A stretch of 58,277 nucleotides of DNA from Chloroflexota bacterium (GCA_013152325.1 JAADGN010000024.1:1-58277); one strand, 5' to 3'. Positions 42,939 to 51,570 are shown, counted from the stretch's first letter. Made by a program: numbers and translations. Notes: generated by a model from the sequence alone, not told the origin.

Positions 42939-42973
42939 CAAGTGCAGCGGATTTCCAAAACCCGTTGCACTTG
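42939..42973 (+). terminator. 12-bp hairpin between the A2M and binding-protein genes
   Basis: CAAGTGCAGCGG pairs with CCGTTGCACTTG (one G-T) around an 11-nt loop, 20 nt after the A2M stop. No T-run follows, so termination efficiency is uncertain. Confidence 0.5.
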
Positions 42974-43006
42974 CGAATCAGGGGCCCTTCTTCTTAGAGG
43001 TTCTGT

Positions 43007-44998
43007 GTGAAATCATTTCTCGAAAAAATCGTTTTCATACTGTTTGCCGGCAGTTTTCTCCTGACCGCTTGCGGGACGCAAAGCCCGGCCCCGGTCACGC
43101 CTCCTGCGGCGACGGAGACCCCCACGAAAACCCCCACGGCTGCGCCCGCGGATCTTGTCAGGCCGCTGCTTCGCTACGCCATCCTGTCAGACGTAACTAC
43201 CGCTAACGTCTGGGCGCTCTTTGACGAGACTGGCGCGTCATACGAGAATTACGCCGTTCAGGGAGCCTACTGGCCGAGGCTGTACGGTCTCTCCGAACAG
43301 CGGTACGAGCTTACGCCCGTCATTGCGGATGGCTTTCCCTCGGAATTCGTGCAGGAGGGCAAATTCGTCACCGCGACGGTCAGCCTGCTTCCCGGCCTGA
43401 CGTGGTCGGACGGGGGCGATCTGACCGCCGCGGACGTGGCCTTCACCGTCAACACCGCCTTGACCTTCCGCCTGGGCTTGAACTGGAGGGATTACTACAA
43501 CCCCGATTTCCTGGATCATGTCGAGGCGTTGGATGCGCAGACGGTCAAGTATTACTTCAGGCAGACGCCCGGTTTGGCTGCCTGGCAGTATGGCGCGTTG
43601 CTGGGGGTGATCGTCAGCGAGACTTACTGGGAAGCGAAGATCGCGGGCGCGGCGGCGTTGCTGCCTTCGGCGGATGAGCAGGCCGAGATCGCGGATTTCG
43701 AATCTCAGATTGCCGCCTTGCAAAGCGAGGTGGACAGTCTTACGTCCAGCCTTGCGTACCTGGAGCCGAAGAGTGATGAGTACCGCGCCCAGAATAGTAT
43801 GCTGCAAGACAGGCAGTCCAGGATGGACTCGCTGAAGGCCAAATTGAGCGTTGCCCAAAACAACGAGCGCATCAAATTGGCCGAGGCGCGCGCCGCACTG
43901 TATCAGTTGGACAATGAGGGTGAACCCACCCTGGGCGCATGGCTGCCGGGTCAACGGGAAGCGGGGGCGTTTACCGAGAATGTCGGCGGTTCGGGGTATC
44001 CGTTTGACCAGCCATCTTTCGACCGTGTCCGCTACACGGTTTATGCCCCGCAAGACGCAGTCCAGGCCTTGCTCGACAATGAAGTGGATTTTATTCTTAC
44101 GCCTGCCGGTCTGTCACAGGATGCGGTCGCGCAGTTGTCCTCCAATCCTGAGATCACGATCATCCAAAACCGGCGCAGCGATATCCGCTATCTGGCGTTC
44201 AATCATGCCCGGCCCCACCTCGCTGACCGGGCGCTGCGTCAGGCGATAGCCTGTGCCATCGATGCAGAGTTTCTTGCCCGGACAGTGCTTCGGGGAAAAG
44301 TGCAGCCAGCCTATTCGTGGGTCTTGCCGGAGAACAATTCGTGGTACAACGCGGATGCGTCGCTGCCGTGCCAGGGATTGGATGCCCAGGTGCGCTTGTC
44401 CGAGTCGGTGCGCATCCTGAAGGAGGCCGGGTACGTTTGGGATGTGGAACCGGCGCAAGGGGTGGTCGGTCGGGGGCTGAAGACGCCCGACGGGACGGAT
44501 TTCCCCGCGTTGGTGCTGCTTGCGCCGGATGCTGCGTCCGATCCGTCTCGCGCCGCGGCAGCCGCGTACGTTGATGAGGTTGTCCGTTTCCTGGGCATCC
44601 CGTTGACGATGGAGTTGGTCACGAATGACGACCTCTTCTTTGCTGTCTACGGGGTGGGGGCCTACGATATGGCGATCCTTGGCTGGAGTCTCGGCCTCTA
44701 TCCTGACTACCTGTGTACCTTCTTTGATCAGACAAACGGCAATCCCTATCATTATGTGAACGGGACTCTTGAAACCAGGTGCGATGCCTTTTTGGCCGAG
44801 ACAGATATGGCGCGCGCCCGTGCGCAGGCGATGGAGATACAAGCCTTGCTGAATGACGATTTGCCGGCCATTCCCCTCTTTTCCGATGCGGTTTTCGAAG
44901 CCTACCGCAATTTGGAATTTCCGTACACGGCTGTGCTGGATGGAATTGGCCCCGGCTTGTACGGCGCGCCGATTTTGGTAATGCCATCCGGGGGGTAG
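43007..44998 (+). CDS. ABC transporter substrate-binding lipoprotein, family 5, with coiled-coil insertion
   Basis: 663 residues. Lipobox LTAC, C22, followed by a Thr/Pro linker. SBP_bac_5 signatures include LTWSDGGDLTAADVAFTVN. Residues about 223-305 are an unusual insertion, rich in Glu/Gln/Ser/Leu with heptad-like spacing (QIAALQSEVDSLTSSLAYLE; LKAKLSVAQ), which should form a long antiparallel coiled coil projecting from the domain. The first binding protein, at 136, lacks it. Start is GTG with AGAGG 6 nt upstream. No permease genes follow, so it is also an orphan. Ligand unknown. Confidence 0.87.
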   Translation: MKSFLEKIVFILFAGSFLLTACGTQSPAPVTPPAATETPTKTPTAAPADLVRPLLRYAILSDVTTANVWALFDETGASYENYAVQGAYWPRLYGLSEQRYELTPVIADGFPSEFVQEGKFVTATVSLLPGLTWSDGGDLTAADVAFTVNTALTFRLGLNWRDYYNPDFLDHVEALDAQTVKYYFRQTPGLAAWQYGALLGVIVSETYWEAKIAGAAALLPSADEQAEIADFESQIAALQSEVDSLTSSLAYLEPKSDEYRAQNSMLQDRQSRMDSLKAKLSVAQNNERIKLAEARAALYQLDNEGEPTLGAWLPGQREAGAFTENVGGSGYPFDQPSFDRVRYTVYAPQDAVQALLDNEVDFILTPAGLSQDAVAQLSSNPEITIIQNRRSDIRYLAFNHARPHLADRALRQAIACAIDAEFLARTVLRGKVQPAYSWVLPENNSWYNADASLPCQGLDAQVRLSESVRILKEAGYVWDVEPAQGVVGRGLKTPDGTDFPALVLLAPDAASDPSRAAAAAYVDEVVRFLGIPLTMELVTNDDLFFAVYGVGAYDMAILGWSLGLYPDYLCTFFDQTNGNPYHYVNGTLETRCDAFLAETDMARARAQAMEIQALLNDDLPAIPLFSDAVFEAYRNLEFPYTAVLDGIGPGLYGAPILVMPSGG

Positions 44999-45019
44999 CC
45001 GCGGAGCGATTTTTTTTGC

Positions 45020-45025
45020 TATAAT
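45020..45025 (+). promoter_or_regulatory. extended -10 promoter of the REC protein gene
   Basis: TGCTATAAT behind a T8 run, 27 nt before the ATG. The T-run may also help end the preceding transcript. Confidence 0.5.
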
Positions 45026-45052
45026 GCATACATTCTGAAACAGGACTTGTTT

Positions 45053-46111
45053 ATGACCGCTCCTCGTATTTTGTTAGTTGACGACCATCGAAACGTCATC
45101 CGCCTGCTCCACTCATCGCTGGATACGCTTGGACATGAGCTGACGATCATCGAAACGCCTTCCGGTGAAGAGGCGCTGTTGGAAGCCTCGCGCCACAAGA
45201 TCGATTTGCTGGTTGTGGACTACCGTTTGCCGGGCATGTCTGGCCTCGAACTGATGGAAAAGATTACCGCGCGTCATGCGGATACCAAGGTGATCTTGAT
45301 CACCGGCCTGACGGACAAAAAATCGCGCAAGGAGATGGTTGAAGCCGGCGCTTTCGCCTTCTTCGAGAAGCCGGTTCCGCTGGCGGATTTTCTGGATGCC
45401 GTGGAACGCGGACTGGGCTTGCAGCGAACGATTTTGCCGCCGGAGGGAGATAGTGAACAGGTCGAGCATCGCAAAACGCTGTCGGGCTTGTTGTCCAGGT
45501 TCCGCAAGGATGTGGGCGCGCAGGCTGTCTTTTTGGTCTCTGATCGTGGGCGTGTTCTGGTGCGCGCCGGCGACCTGACAGACAGCAGCCTGGAGGTCTC
45601 CCTGCTTTCGGCGTTGATGGCGATCTACAGCGCGGGGCAGAAAGTCTCGCGTTTCATCCATCAGGAAATCCCGTCCAGTTTCCACATCTTTCGGGGCGGC
45701 GACCAGGACGTGATCCTCGTTCCGGTCAACGCGGCCCATGCCTTGTTCGTGGCCGGAGAACGGATCACCGAGCGCAAGAAGGTCTTGAAGGTCATCGACG
45801 CGTTGCTGATCCTGCAAAATGAAGTTGAGCGTGTGTTGCGCGCGGTGGGCATCGCCCGTCCGTTTGTCGCCGATGACGAGCCTGAGCAGCCTGTGGTCGA
45901 AGAGGAAGCGCATATCGAGGATGACGTCTCGTCGAAGGAATTGGACGACATCTTCAAGCAAACCAAAAAGAAGAAGTTGAAGCCGGAGGAAGTGGAGTCT
46001 TTTTGGCAGGATGCGGTCGAGAAACAGGGTGTCATACCATTGGACCCCGACAAACTTTCTTACGAGCAGGCTCGACAGTTGGGCCTCACGCCGGATGAAA
46101 ACGAGGCCTGA
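45053..46111 (+). CDS. response regulator with C-terminal roadblock/LC7-like region
   Basis: 352 residues from the ATG at 45053 (AGGA 7 nt upstream; TTG at 45047 is an alternative). The receiver domain (1-120) is complete: DDH acidic pair, phospho-acceptor Asp in LLVVDYRLPGMSG, Thr in LITG and Lys in FFEKPVP. Residues about 145-255 (AVFLVSDRGRVLVRAGDL; ALFVAGE) resemble a roadblock/LC7 fold, known from MglB-type GTPase regulators. The tail is charged and contains KKKKLKPEEVESFWQDAV. No DNA-binding domain and no kinase next to it, so output is probably by protein contact. Confidence 0.75.
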   Translation: MTAPRILLVDDHRNVIRLLHSSLDTLGHELTIIETPSGEEALLEASRHKIDLLVVDYRLPGMSGLELMEKITARHADTKVILITGLTDKKSRKEMVEAGAFAFFEKPVPLADFLDAVERGLGLQRTILPPEGDSEQVEHRKTLSGLLSRFRKDVGAQAVFLVSDRGRVLVRAGDLTDSSLEVSLLSALMAIYSAGQKVSRFIHQEIPSSFHIFRGGDQDVILVPVNAAHALFVAGERITERKKVLKVIDALLILQNEVERVLRAVGIARPFVADDEPEQPVVEEEAHIEDDVSSKELDDIFKQTKKKKLKPEEVESFWQDAVEKQGVIPLDPDKLSYEQARQLGLTPDENEA

Positions 46112-46148
46112 ATTACATTTGCGTTCTGGCGTTTGAGTGTTAATGTGA

Positions 46149-46154
46149 TACAAT
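46149..46154 (+). promoter_or_regulatory. extended -10 promoter of tRNA-Gln
   Basis: TGATACAAT: TG, one base, TACAAT; 25 nt before the tRNA 5' end. No -35 at proper distance. Confidence 0.4.
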
Positions 46155-46179
46155 TTTGCCCGCCCGGAAGGGCGTTCAA

Positions 46180-46250
46180 AGGGGCGTGGTGCAACGGCAG
46201 CACACCGGCCTTTGGAGCCGTGGATCTTGGTTCGAATCCAGGCGCCCCTG
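46180..46250 (+). tRNA. tRNA-Gln (anticodon TTG)
   Basis: 71 nt. Acceptor AGGGGCG/CGCCCCT, D stem GTGC/GCAC, anticodon stem CCGGC/GCCGT with loop CTTTGGA (anticodon TTG), T arm CTTGG-TTCGAAT-CCAGG, discriminator G. The outermost anticodon-stem pair is a C-T mismatch. CCA is not encoded; a T7 run follows. Confidence 0.93.
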
Positions 46251-46282
46251 TCTTTTTTTCTGCGTTAGTGATGTTCGTAAAA

Positions 46283-46303
46283 CCCGCCAATGCGGGGCTT
46301 TTT
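46283..46303 (+). terminator. intrinsic terminator before glmU
   Basis: CCCGC (46283-46287), CAAT loop, GCGGG (46292-46296), then GC and TTTTT. Follows tRNA-Gln by about 30 nt. Confidence 0.7.
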
Positions 46304-46374
46304 CTCTCAATTAAACAGGCTCTGCGCCGCCCCGCAGGCAGCGCAAGGCTTGTTTTTTGTTATGAGGAGTGTGC

Positions 46375-47724
46375 ATGAAAACAATATCTGTCATCCTGGC
46401 CGCCGGGCAGGGCACACGCATGAAGTCTGATTTGCCGAAGGTGCTGCATCCCGTTTGCGGCAGGCCGATGATCTGGCACGCGCTGCAGGCTGTGAAAGAC
46501 GTGACGGATGGGCAGCCCGTCGTCGTGATCGGACACGGCGCGCAGCAGGTGCGTCAGGCGGTGGGGGACGCGGCGCGCTTCGTGACCCAGGCCGAGCGCC
46601 TGGGGACGGGACATGCCGTGCAGCAGGCCGAATCCGCGCTGCGCGGCCAAACGGACTTGGTGCTGGTCACCAGCGCCGACATGCCGTTGCTCACTCCCGA
46701 AACGCTGCGCCGACTGGTCGAGACCCAGGAATCCAATACTGGCCCCATCACCATGCTGACCGTCCTGGCTGATGATCCGCGCGGCTTTGGACGTGTGGTG
46801 CGCGGCGCGGATGGCACGGTGCAGGCTATCGTCGAGGAAGCGCAGGCGACGCCGGAACAACTGGCGATCAGGGAACTCAATGTCGGGGCCTATTGTTTCG
46901 ACGCCGGGTGGCTTTGGGATGCGCTCGAACGTGTCCCGCTTTCGCCGAAGGGCGAGTATTACCTGACCGACACGGTCGGTCTGGCGGTGGATGAGGGGAT
47001 GGTCGTCCAAGCGTTGACGCTGGGCGATCCCGCCGAGGCGGTGGGAGTCAATACCCGCGTCCATCTCTCCGAAGCGGAAGCAGGCATGCGTCGGCGTGTG
47101 AATCGGGCGCATATGCTCTCCGGCGTGACCATCGTCGATCCGCAGTCCACTTATATCGAAATGGGCGTGACGGTCGGACGGGATACCGTCATCTGGCCGG
47201 GCACGGTTTTGCAGGGTGGAACGCAGATTGGCGCGCGATGTGAAATCGGTCCGAATACGATCATCCGCGACACGACGATTGGAAATGGCTGCACGATCCT
47301 GGCCTCGGTGCTGGAAAGGGCGCTGATAGAAAACGATGTGGAAATGGGGCCGTTTGTGCATTTGCGCGAGGGGGCGCACCTGATGAGCGGCGTCCACATG
47401 GGCAATTTTGGCGAAGTGAAAAATTCGACTTTGGGGCCGGGAGTCAAGATGGGGCATTTCTCCTACATCGGCGACGCGACCATCGGCGCGGAGACCAATA
47501 TCGGCGCGGGGACGATCACCTGCAATTATGATGGGGAGCATAAATATCCCACCGAGATCGGCGAAGGCGTTTTCATCGGCAGTGATACCATGCTGGTGGC
47601 CCCGCTCAAAATCGGCGACCGGGCGCGTACCGGCGCGGGCGCGGTCGTGACCAAAGATGTCAAACCTGATACGCTCGTTGTCGGCGTGCCGGCGCGGGCG
47701 ATCCGAAAATTGAACCGAGGATAA
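46375..47724 (+). CDS. glmU: bifunctional UDP-GlcNAc pyrophosphorylase / glucosamine-1-phosphate N-acetyltransferase
   Basis: 449 residues. Makes UDP-GlcNAc, the precursor of peptidoglycan and surface glycans. The N-terminal uridylyltransferase has LAAGQGTRMKSDLPK (nucleotide loop) and SADMPLL (Mg Asp); the C-terminal half is a left-handed beta-helix of hexapeptide repeats (NTIIRDTTIGNGCTI; GPFVHLREG) with the acetyltransferase site around NYDGEHKYPTEIGEGVFIGSD. Start at 46375 chosen for GAGGAG 5 nt upstream. Preceded by a terminator, so it has its own start of transcription. Confidence 0.95.
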   Translation: MKTISVILAAGQGTRMKSDLPKVLHPVCGRPMIWHALQAVKDVTDGQPVVVIGHGAQQVRQAVGDAARFVTQAERLGTGHAVQQAESALRGQTDLVLVTSADMPLLTPETLRRLVETQESNTGPITMLTVLADDPRGFGRVVRGADGTVQAIVEEAQATPEQLAIRELNVGAYCFDAGWLWDALERVPLSPKGEYYLTDTVGLAVDEGMVVQALTLGDPAEAVGVNTRVHLSEAEAGMRRRVNRAHMLSGVTIVDPQSTYIEMGVTVGRDTVIWPGTVLQGGTQIGARCEIGPNTIIRDTTIGNGCTILASVLERALIENDVEMGPFVHLREGAHLMSGVHMGNFGEVKNSTLGPGVKMGHFSYIGDATIGAETNIGAGTITCNYDGEHKYPTEIGEGVFIGSDTMLVAPLKIGDRARTGAGAVVTKDVKPDTLVVGVPARAIRKLNRG

Positions 47725-47794
47725 ACAGGGATGAATGGAGAAAAAAGCTCTAGCATCGTTTATCTCTGGCTGAGAAGTCGGGAAATGGAGAAAC

Positions 47795-49114
47795 GTGATA
47801 GCGACTGAATGGGGTCTTCTGTCCATCGTTGTCTTGCTCATTTTTGACCTGCTCATCGCCGCGACGCGCGTCAGCTTGTTCAACGCTCGTCCATTGCGGC
47901 TGGCTGCCCGGCGTGAGCAGCATCCGGCCGCTGTGGAGCGCGCCCTGGCGCTGATCGAGAATCCGCGCTTGCGCGCCGTCTTGCGCTTGAGCCAAACCCT
48001 GGTGCGCTTTGGCCTGGCCGTGCTGGCCTTCTATTTGCTGCAAACGTGGGCGGGCGCATTTCAGTCGGGCTGGCTGCTTCAATTGCTCGGCCTGCTGGCG
48101 TTAACCCTGCTGATGCTGATGACGGAATTTGCCGTGGAGTCCAAAGCGCTCTCCAGTGCGGAAGATTGGGCGCTGCGGCTGGGATTCTTTGGGCGTATTT
48201 TGCTGGTCATCTTCACGCCGCTGGTCGTGCTGCCGCTTTTATTGCTGCGCCCGGAACACGAGCCGCACAATTTGGTGCGGATGACGGAAGACGAACTCAA
48301 AACCTGGGTTGAGACGGACGAAGAAGAAGGCGGCCTGGAGCGTGAAGAACGCCAGATGATCTACTCGATATTCCAGTTTGGCGAAACACTGGCGCGTGAG
48401 ATCATGGTGCCGCGTATCGATGTGTTGGCGCTGGAGGAGAACACATCCTTTTCGGAAGCCGTGCAGGCTTTTCTCGAATCCGGCTATTCGCGCTTGCCGG
48501 TCTATGGTTCGACCATTGACAATGTCCTCGGCCTGTTGTATGCCAAAGACCTGCTGCGCACGCTTGGCGAGCAAGGCGAAAAATTCGTCCTGCAAAACTT
48601 GCTGCGCCCGGCCTACTTCGTGCCCGAGACCAAAAAGGCGGACGAATTGCTGGCCGAGATGCAGGCGCGGCGCATCCACATGGCGATTGTCGTCGATGAG
48701 TACGGCGGCGTCTCCGGCGTGGTCACGCTGGAAGACATCATCGAGGAGATCATCGGCGAGATACAGGACGAGTACGACGGCAGCGAAGAGTTGTTGTATC
48801 AGGCCGCTGGGCCGGATGAGTACATCTTCCATGGGCGAATCGACCTGGACGATTTCAGCGACGTGGTGGGGACGTCACTGCCGGACGTCGATGCGGACAC
48901 CCTGGCCGGATTCCTGTACGAACAGTTGGGACGCGTCCCGCAGGGGGGCGAAACAGTTCGGACGAGCGGCCTGCTTCTGACCATTGAACAGGTCATCGGC
49001 CGACGCATCCGCCGCGTGCGCGTCCGGCGCATTCCACCGGACTTCGAGGAGAACGAATCCCATGACGAGACTGACGAACGAAACGAGTCAGGCGCTTATC
49101 GATCTGGCGAATGA
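47795..49114 (+). CDS. HlyC/CorC (CNNM-type) membrane protein with CBS domains
   Basis: 439 residues from a GTG preceded by GGAG. An N-terminal DUF21/CNNM-like domain with four hydrophobic segments (about 5-25, 65-85, 92-112 and 130-152), a CBS pair (about 195-310; EIMVPRIDVLALE, VDEYGGVSGVVTLEDIIEEIIGEI) and a C-terminal CorC/HlyC FAD-like domain (~330-415). Related proteins export Mg2+ or Na+ or affect Mg2+ homeostasis. The gene's 3' end overlaps cdd by 53 nt. Confidence 0.9.
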   Translation: MIATEWGLLSIVVLLIFDLLIAATRVSLFNARPLRLAARREQHPAAVERALALIENPRLRAVLRLSQTLVRFGLAVLAFYLLQTWAGAFQSGWLLQLLGLLALTLLMLMTEFAVESKALSSAEDWALRLGFFGRILLVIFTPLVVLPLLLLRPEHEPHNLVRMTEDELKTWVETDEEEGGLEREERQMIYSIFQFGETLAREIMVPRIDVLALEENTSFSEAVQAFLESGYSRLPVYGSTIDNVLGLLYAKDLLRTLGEQGEKFVLQNLLRPAYFVPETKKADELLAEMQARRIHMAIVVDEYGGVSGVVTLEDIIEEIIGEIQDEYDGSEELLYQAAGPDEYIFHGRIDLDDFSDVVGTSLPDVDADTLAGFLYEQLGRVPQGGETVRTSGLLLTIEQVIGRRIRRVRVRRIPPDFEENESHDETDERNESGAYRSGE

Positions 49115-49472
49115 TGCCCGCAAGCGCGCCTACGCGCCGTATTCGGGATACCCCGTTGGCGCGGCGCTGCAAGGCGCCAGCGGGCGCATCTATACCGGCG
49201 TCAACGTGGAGAACGCGGCCTATCCCACCAGTATGTGCGCCGAGCGTGTGGCGGTCTTCAAGGCTGTCTCGGAAGGGGAACACGAGTTCGAGGTCATTGC
49301 CGTCGTGACCGATAATGGCGGCTCGCCGTGCGGCAGTTGCCGCCAGGTGCTTTCCGAGTTTGGGCTGGGAACGGTCGTCCTGGTTGCCGATGGCGAGGGG
49401 CGCTTGGTTGAGGAGACCACCGTCGGCGAGTTGCTGCCGGGCGCGTTTGGGCCGCAGGATTTGGAAGCGTGA
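49062..49472 (+). CDS. cdd: cytidine deaminase
   Basis: Deaminates cytidine and deoxycytidine for pyrimidine salvage. 136 residues, the normal length of the tetrameric type. The zinc motifs are complete: CAERVAVF with catalytic Glu, and PCGSCRQVLSEF. YSGYPVGAAL and NVENAAYPTSMC bind nucleoside. Starts at the ATG at 49062, within the last 53 nt of the upstream gene in another frame; GAGGAG lies 10 nt before it. Translational coupling is likely. Confidence 0.93.
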   Translation: MTRLTNETSQALIDLANDARKRAYAPYSGYPVGAALQGASGRIYTGVNVENAAYPTSMCAERVAVFKAVSEGEHEFEVIAVVTDNGGSPCGSCRQVLSEFGLGTVVLVADGEGRLVEETTVGELLPGAFGPQDLEA

Positions 49473-49477
49473 AAAGC

Positions 49478-49506
49478 GTGCCGCGCATTTACCAAGTGCG
49501 GGGCAC
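49478..49506. repeat. 29-bp palindrome, copy 3
   Basis: Arms GTGCCGCGCAT and GTGCGGGGCAC around loop TTACCAA, total 29 bp; less perfect than copies at 6552 and 32966, with one G-G mismatch. It lies 5 nt after the cdd stop and immediately upstream of recO. Confidence 0.6.
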
Positions 49507-49516
49507 GTAACGGGTT

Positions 49517-50284
49517 ATGCCGAAACCTCCCCGCTCCTTCCGCGCTGAAGCCGTCGTCCTGCGCCACCATGACTGGGGCGAGGCCGACCGCATCCTGGCG
49601 CTGTACACGCGCCGGCGCGGCAAGATCCGGGCGATTGCCAAGGGGGCGCGCAAACCTCGTTCGCGCAAGGCGGGACATATAGAGCCGTTTACCCGCGTCA
49701 TGCTGCAACTGGCGCGCGGCCGCGGCCTGTTCATCGTCACCCAGGCGGAGACGATTGACGCCTATCTCCCCCTGCGCGAAGACCTGGTGCTGACGGGTTA
49801 CGCCTCGTACGTGGTCGAATTGCTCGACCGCTTCACCTACGACGAAGAGGAATCGAATTCGGCCCTCTTTCGTTTGCTGACCGGGAGTCTCTCCCGCCTG
49901 GGCCGCGGCGATGACCCCTGGCTGGTCGTGCGTTATTATGAAATGCGCTTGCTGGATCATCTGGGCTTTCGCCCGCAGTTGTTCGCGTGCGTCGGCTGCG
50001 GCGCGGGGATCCTCGCCGAAGACCAGTTCTTCTCGGCAGTCCGGGGGGGAGCGCTTTGTCCGCAGTGCGGGGGCGATTTGCCGGGGACGCGTCCCGTTGC
50101 GGTGGACGTGCTGAAGTACATGCGTCATTTTCAGCGCAGTTCTTACGACAAGGCGCGCCGCGCCCAACCCGATCCGAAATTGCGTGACGAAGTCGAGAAT
50201 TTGATGCAATATTATTTGACTTATTTGTTGGAGCGGGGGTTGAATACGCCGGAGTTTTTGCGGGACGTGAAGAGAGGGACGTAG
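49517..50284 (+). CDS. recO: DNA repair protein RecO
   Basis: 255 residues. Mediates RecA loading in the RecFOR pathway. The N-terminal OB-fold (RAEAVVLRHHDWGEADRILALYTR) is followed by the helical domain with CVGCGAG...CPQCGG, the zinc-binding loop kept in many RecO proteins. It ends 15 nt before the opposing FAD reductase stop, with a shared terminator. No era or recR neighbour. Confidence 0.93.
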   Translation: MPKPPRSFRAEAVVLRHHDWGEADRILALYTRRRGKIRAIAKGARKPRSRKAGHIEPFTRVMLQLARGRGLFIVTQAETIDAYLPLREDLVLTGYASYVVELLDRFTYDEEESNSALFRLLTGSLSRLGRGDDPWLVVRYYEMRLLDHLGFRPQLFACVGCGAGILAEDQFFSAVRGGALCPQCGGDLPGTRPVAVDVLKYMRHFQRSSYDKARRAQPDPKLRDEVENLMQYYLTYLLERGLNTPEFLRDVKRGT

Positions 50285-50286
50285 CG

Positions 50287-50319
50287 AGAGCCGGGTAGTT
50301 CAAAAGCGCCTGGCTCTTT
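50287..50319. terminator. bidirectional terminator between recO and the FAD reductase gene
   Basis: AGAGCCGGG (50287-50295) pairs with CCTGGCTCT (50309-50317), one G-T, 13-nt loop, then TT. The stop codon of the minus-strand gene lies in the loop. Confidence 0.6.
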
Positions 50320-51535
50320 GCTTTACTTGCCTTCTTCCCCAACCTGTCACCGACACGACCGCGAGCAGGCGGACCAGCCACCCCAGCCGCTGCCAGACGA
50401 TGCGCTGCATGAAGGGCCTGTCGAGACGATAGATGATCCTGGCGAGCAGCGTCCGCCGCCGGAGGGCCCGCCCCAGCGGACTGCGCCGGACGCGCGCCGC
50501 GTAGTCGCTGAAACTGAAATCGTTTTGCCGGAAGGCATCGCGGATGGCTTGCGCGGCCAGCGTCCCGTAGCCGAGGGCGAAACTGATGCCCTCGCCGAGC
50601 AGCGCGTCGACTCCCGCCGCGTCGCCGACCAGCAGGACGCGCGGCGCGGCCAGTGTGTTTTTGGGCGTGAACCAGCGGATGGGATGTCCCTTCAGGTCGT
50701 AGTCATCCAGGTTGTAGCCGTGCCGCTGCATCTCGTCTGCCAGCGCGCGGCGCAGCGGCGCGCGTCCCGGCCGCGGCAGGATGTTGCTGTCGTAGATACC
50801 CCAGCAGCGCGTTGGCGCGCCCTGTATCTGGGTGGGGAAGTCCCACACGTAGCCGGAGATGCCCTGCGGCAGGGGGATGAAGTCGAAGTAGGCGTCGTTC
50901 GCATCATGAGGGTCTAAGCCTGACGAGGGCATCTGTTCGTTTGCCGGGGGATTGCCGCCTGCCCTGCGTTCGCTCGCCGCGACAGGGAGGACGATCTCCA
51001 GCGCCCGCGCGACGTGACCGCTCCCCCCGCCGGCAATCGCGCGGCGGACGACGCTGTTCGAGCCGTCCGCGCCGACCACGGCCTGCGCGCGGAATTCGCC
51101 CTGGTCGGTGACGACTGTCACGCTGTCTGCGCCGGGCTGCACGCCCCGAACGGTCACCCCCTCCCTGATCTCCATGCCTCTGCTCGCTGCTTCTTTCGCC
51201 AACCAGGCGTCGAACTCGTCCCGGCGGATGACGCGGAAGACGCGCATCCCGCGCAGCAGGCGGGCGCTCAGCCCGCGTCCGGCGAAATCGAAATGTGCGC
51301 TGTCCACGTCCACGCTGGGCAGGGATGCCACGTCCAGGCCGAGGTGTTGCAAAATCGCCTCGCCATCCGGCAGCAGACCCCCGGCGCAGAGCTTGATGCG
51401 CGGGTGGCGGGACTTCTCCAAGATGAGGATGCCCGGCACGAGGTCGGGAGCGATGCGCGCCAGATGCAGCGCGGTCGAGAGTCCCGCCGGGCCGGAGCCG
51501 ACGATGATGATTTTGTACTGCGGGTGTCTGGGCAT
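50300..51535 (-). CDS. geranylgeranyl reductase-type FAD-dependent oxidoreductase
   Basis: 411 residues from the ATG at 51535. The N-terminal dinucleotide fold reads KIIIVGSGPAGLSTALHLAR, then CAGGLLPDGE, then VVGADGSNSVVRRAI and LLVGDAAGVDALLGEGISFAL as in the geranylgeranyl reductase / PHBH-like family. A C-terminal membrane-associating segment is possible. Substrates may be prenyl chains of lipids or quinones. The start is supported by a promoter that ends exactly 6 nt before the ATG (leaderless), and the Rossmann motif starts at its usual distance. The frame is open 28 codons further up. Confidence 0.82.
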   Translation of the reverse strand: MPRHPQYKIIIVGSGPAGLSTALHLARIAPDLVPGILILEKSRHPRIKLCAGGLLPDGEAILQHLGLDVASLPSVDVDSAHFDFAGRGLSARLLRGMRVFRVIRRDEFDAWLAKEAASRGMEIREGVTVRGVQPGADSVTVVTDQGEFRAQAVVGADGSNSVVRRAIAGGGSGHVARALEIVLPVAASERRAGGNPPANEQMPSSGLDPHDANDAYFDFIPLPQGISGYVWDFPTQIQGAPTRCWGIYDSNILPRPGRAPLRRALADEMQRHGYNLDDYDLKGHPIRWFTPKNTLAAPRVLLVGDAAGVDALLGEGISFALGYGTLAAQAIRDAFRQNDFSFSDYAARVRRSPLGRALRRRTLLARIIYRLDRPFMQRIVWQRLGWLVRLLAVVSVTGWGRRQVKQRARRF

Positions 51536-51541
51536 GGGAAG

Positions 51542-51570
51542 ATTGTAGGGCATCATGCGGTACGAGGCAA
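51542..51570 (-). promoter_or_regulatory. leaderless promoter of the FAD reductase gene
   Basis: Minus strand TTGCCT (51570-51565), 17-bp spacer, TACAAT (51547-51542), 6 nt, ATG. No RBS precedes this ATG. Confidence 0.6.

Noticed and set aside
39818-42970. 1050-codon open frame antisense to the A2M gene
   Set aside because: Shadow of a GC-rich coding strand: no RBS or domain, and the translation is rich in Arg, Gly and Gln without family motifs.
44999-45019. Intrinsic terminator after the second binding protein
   Set aside because: There is a T8 run, but no stable stem directly in front of it.
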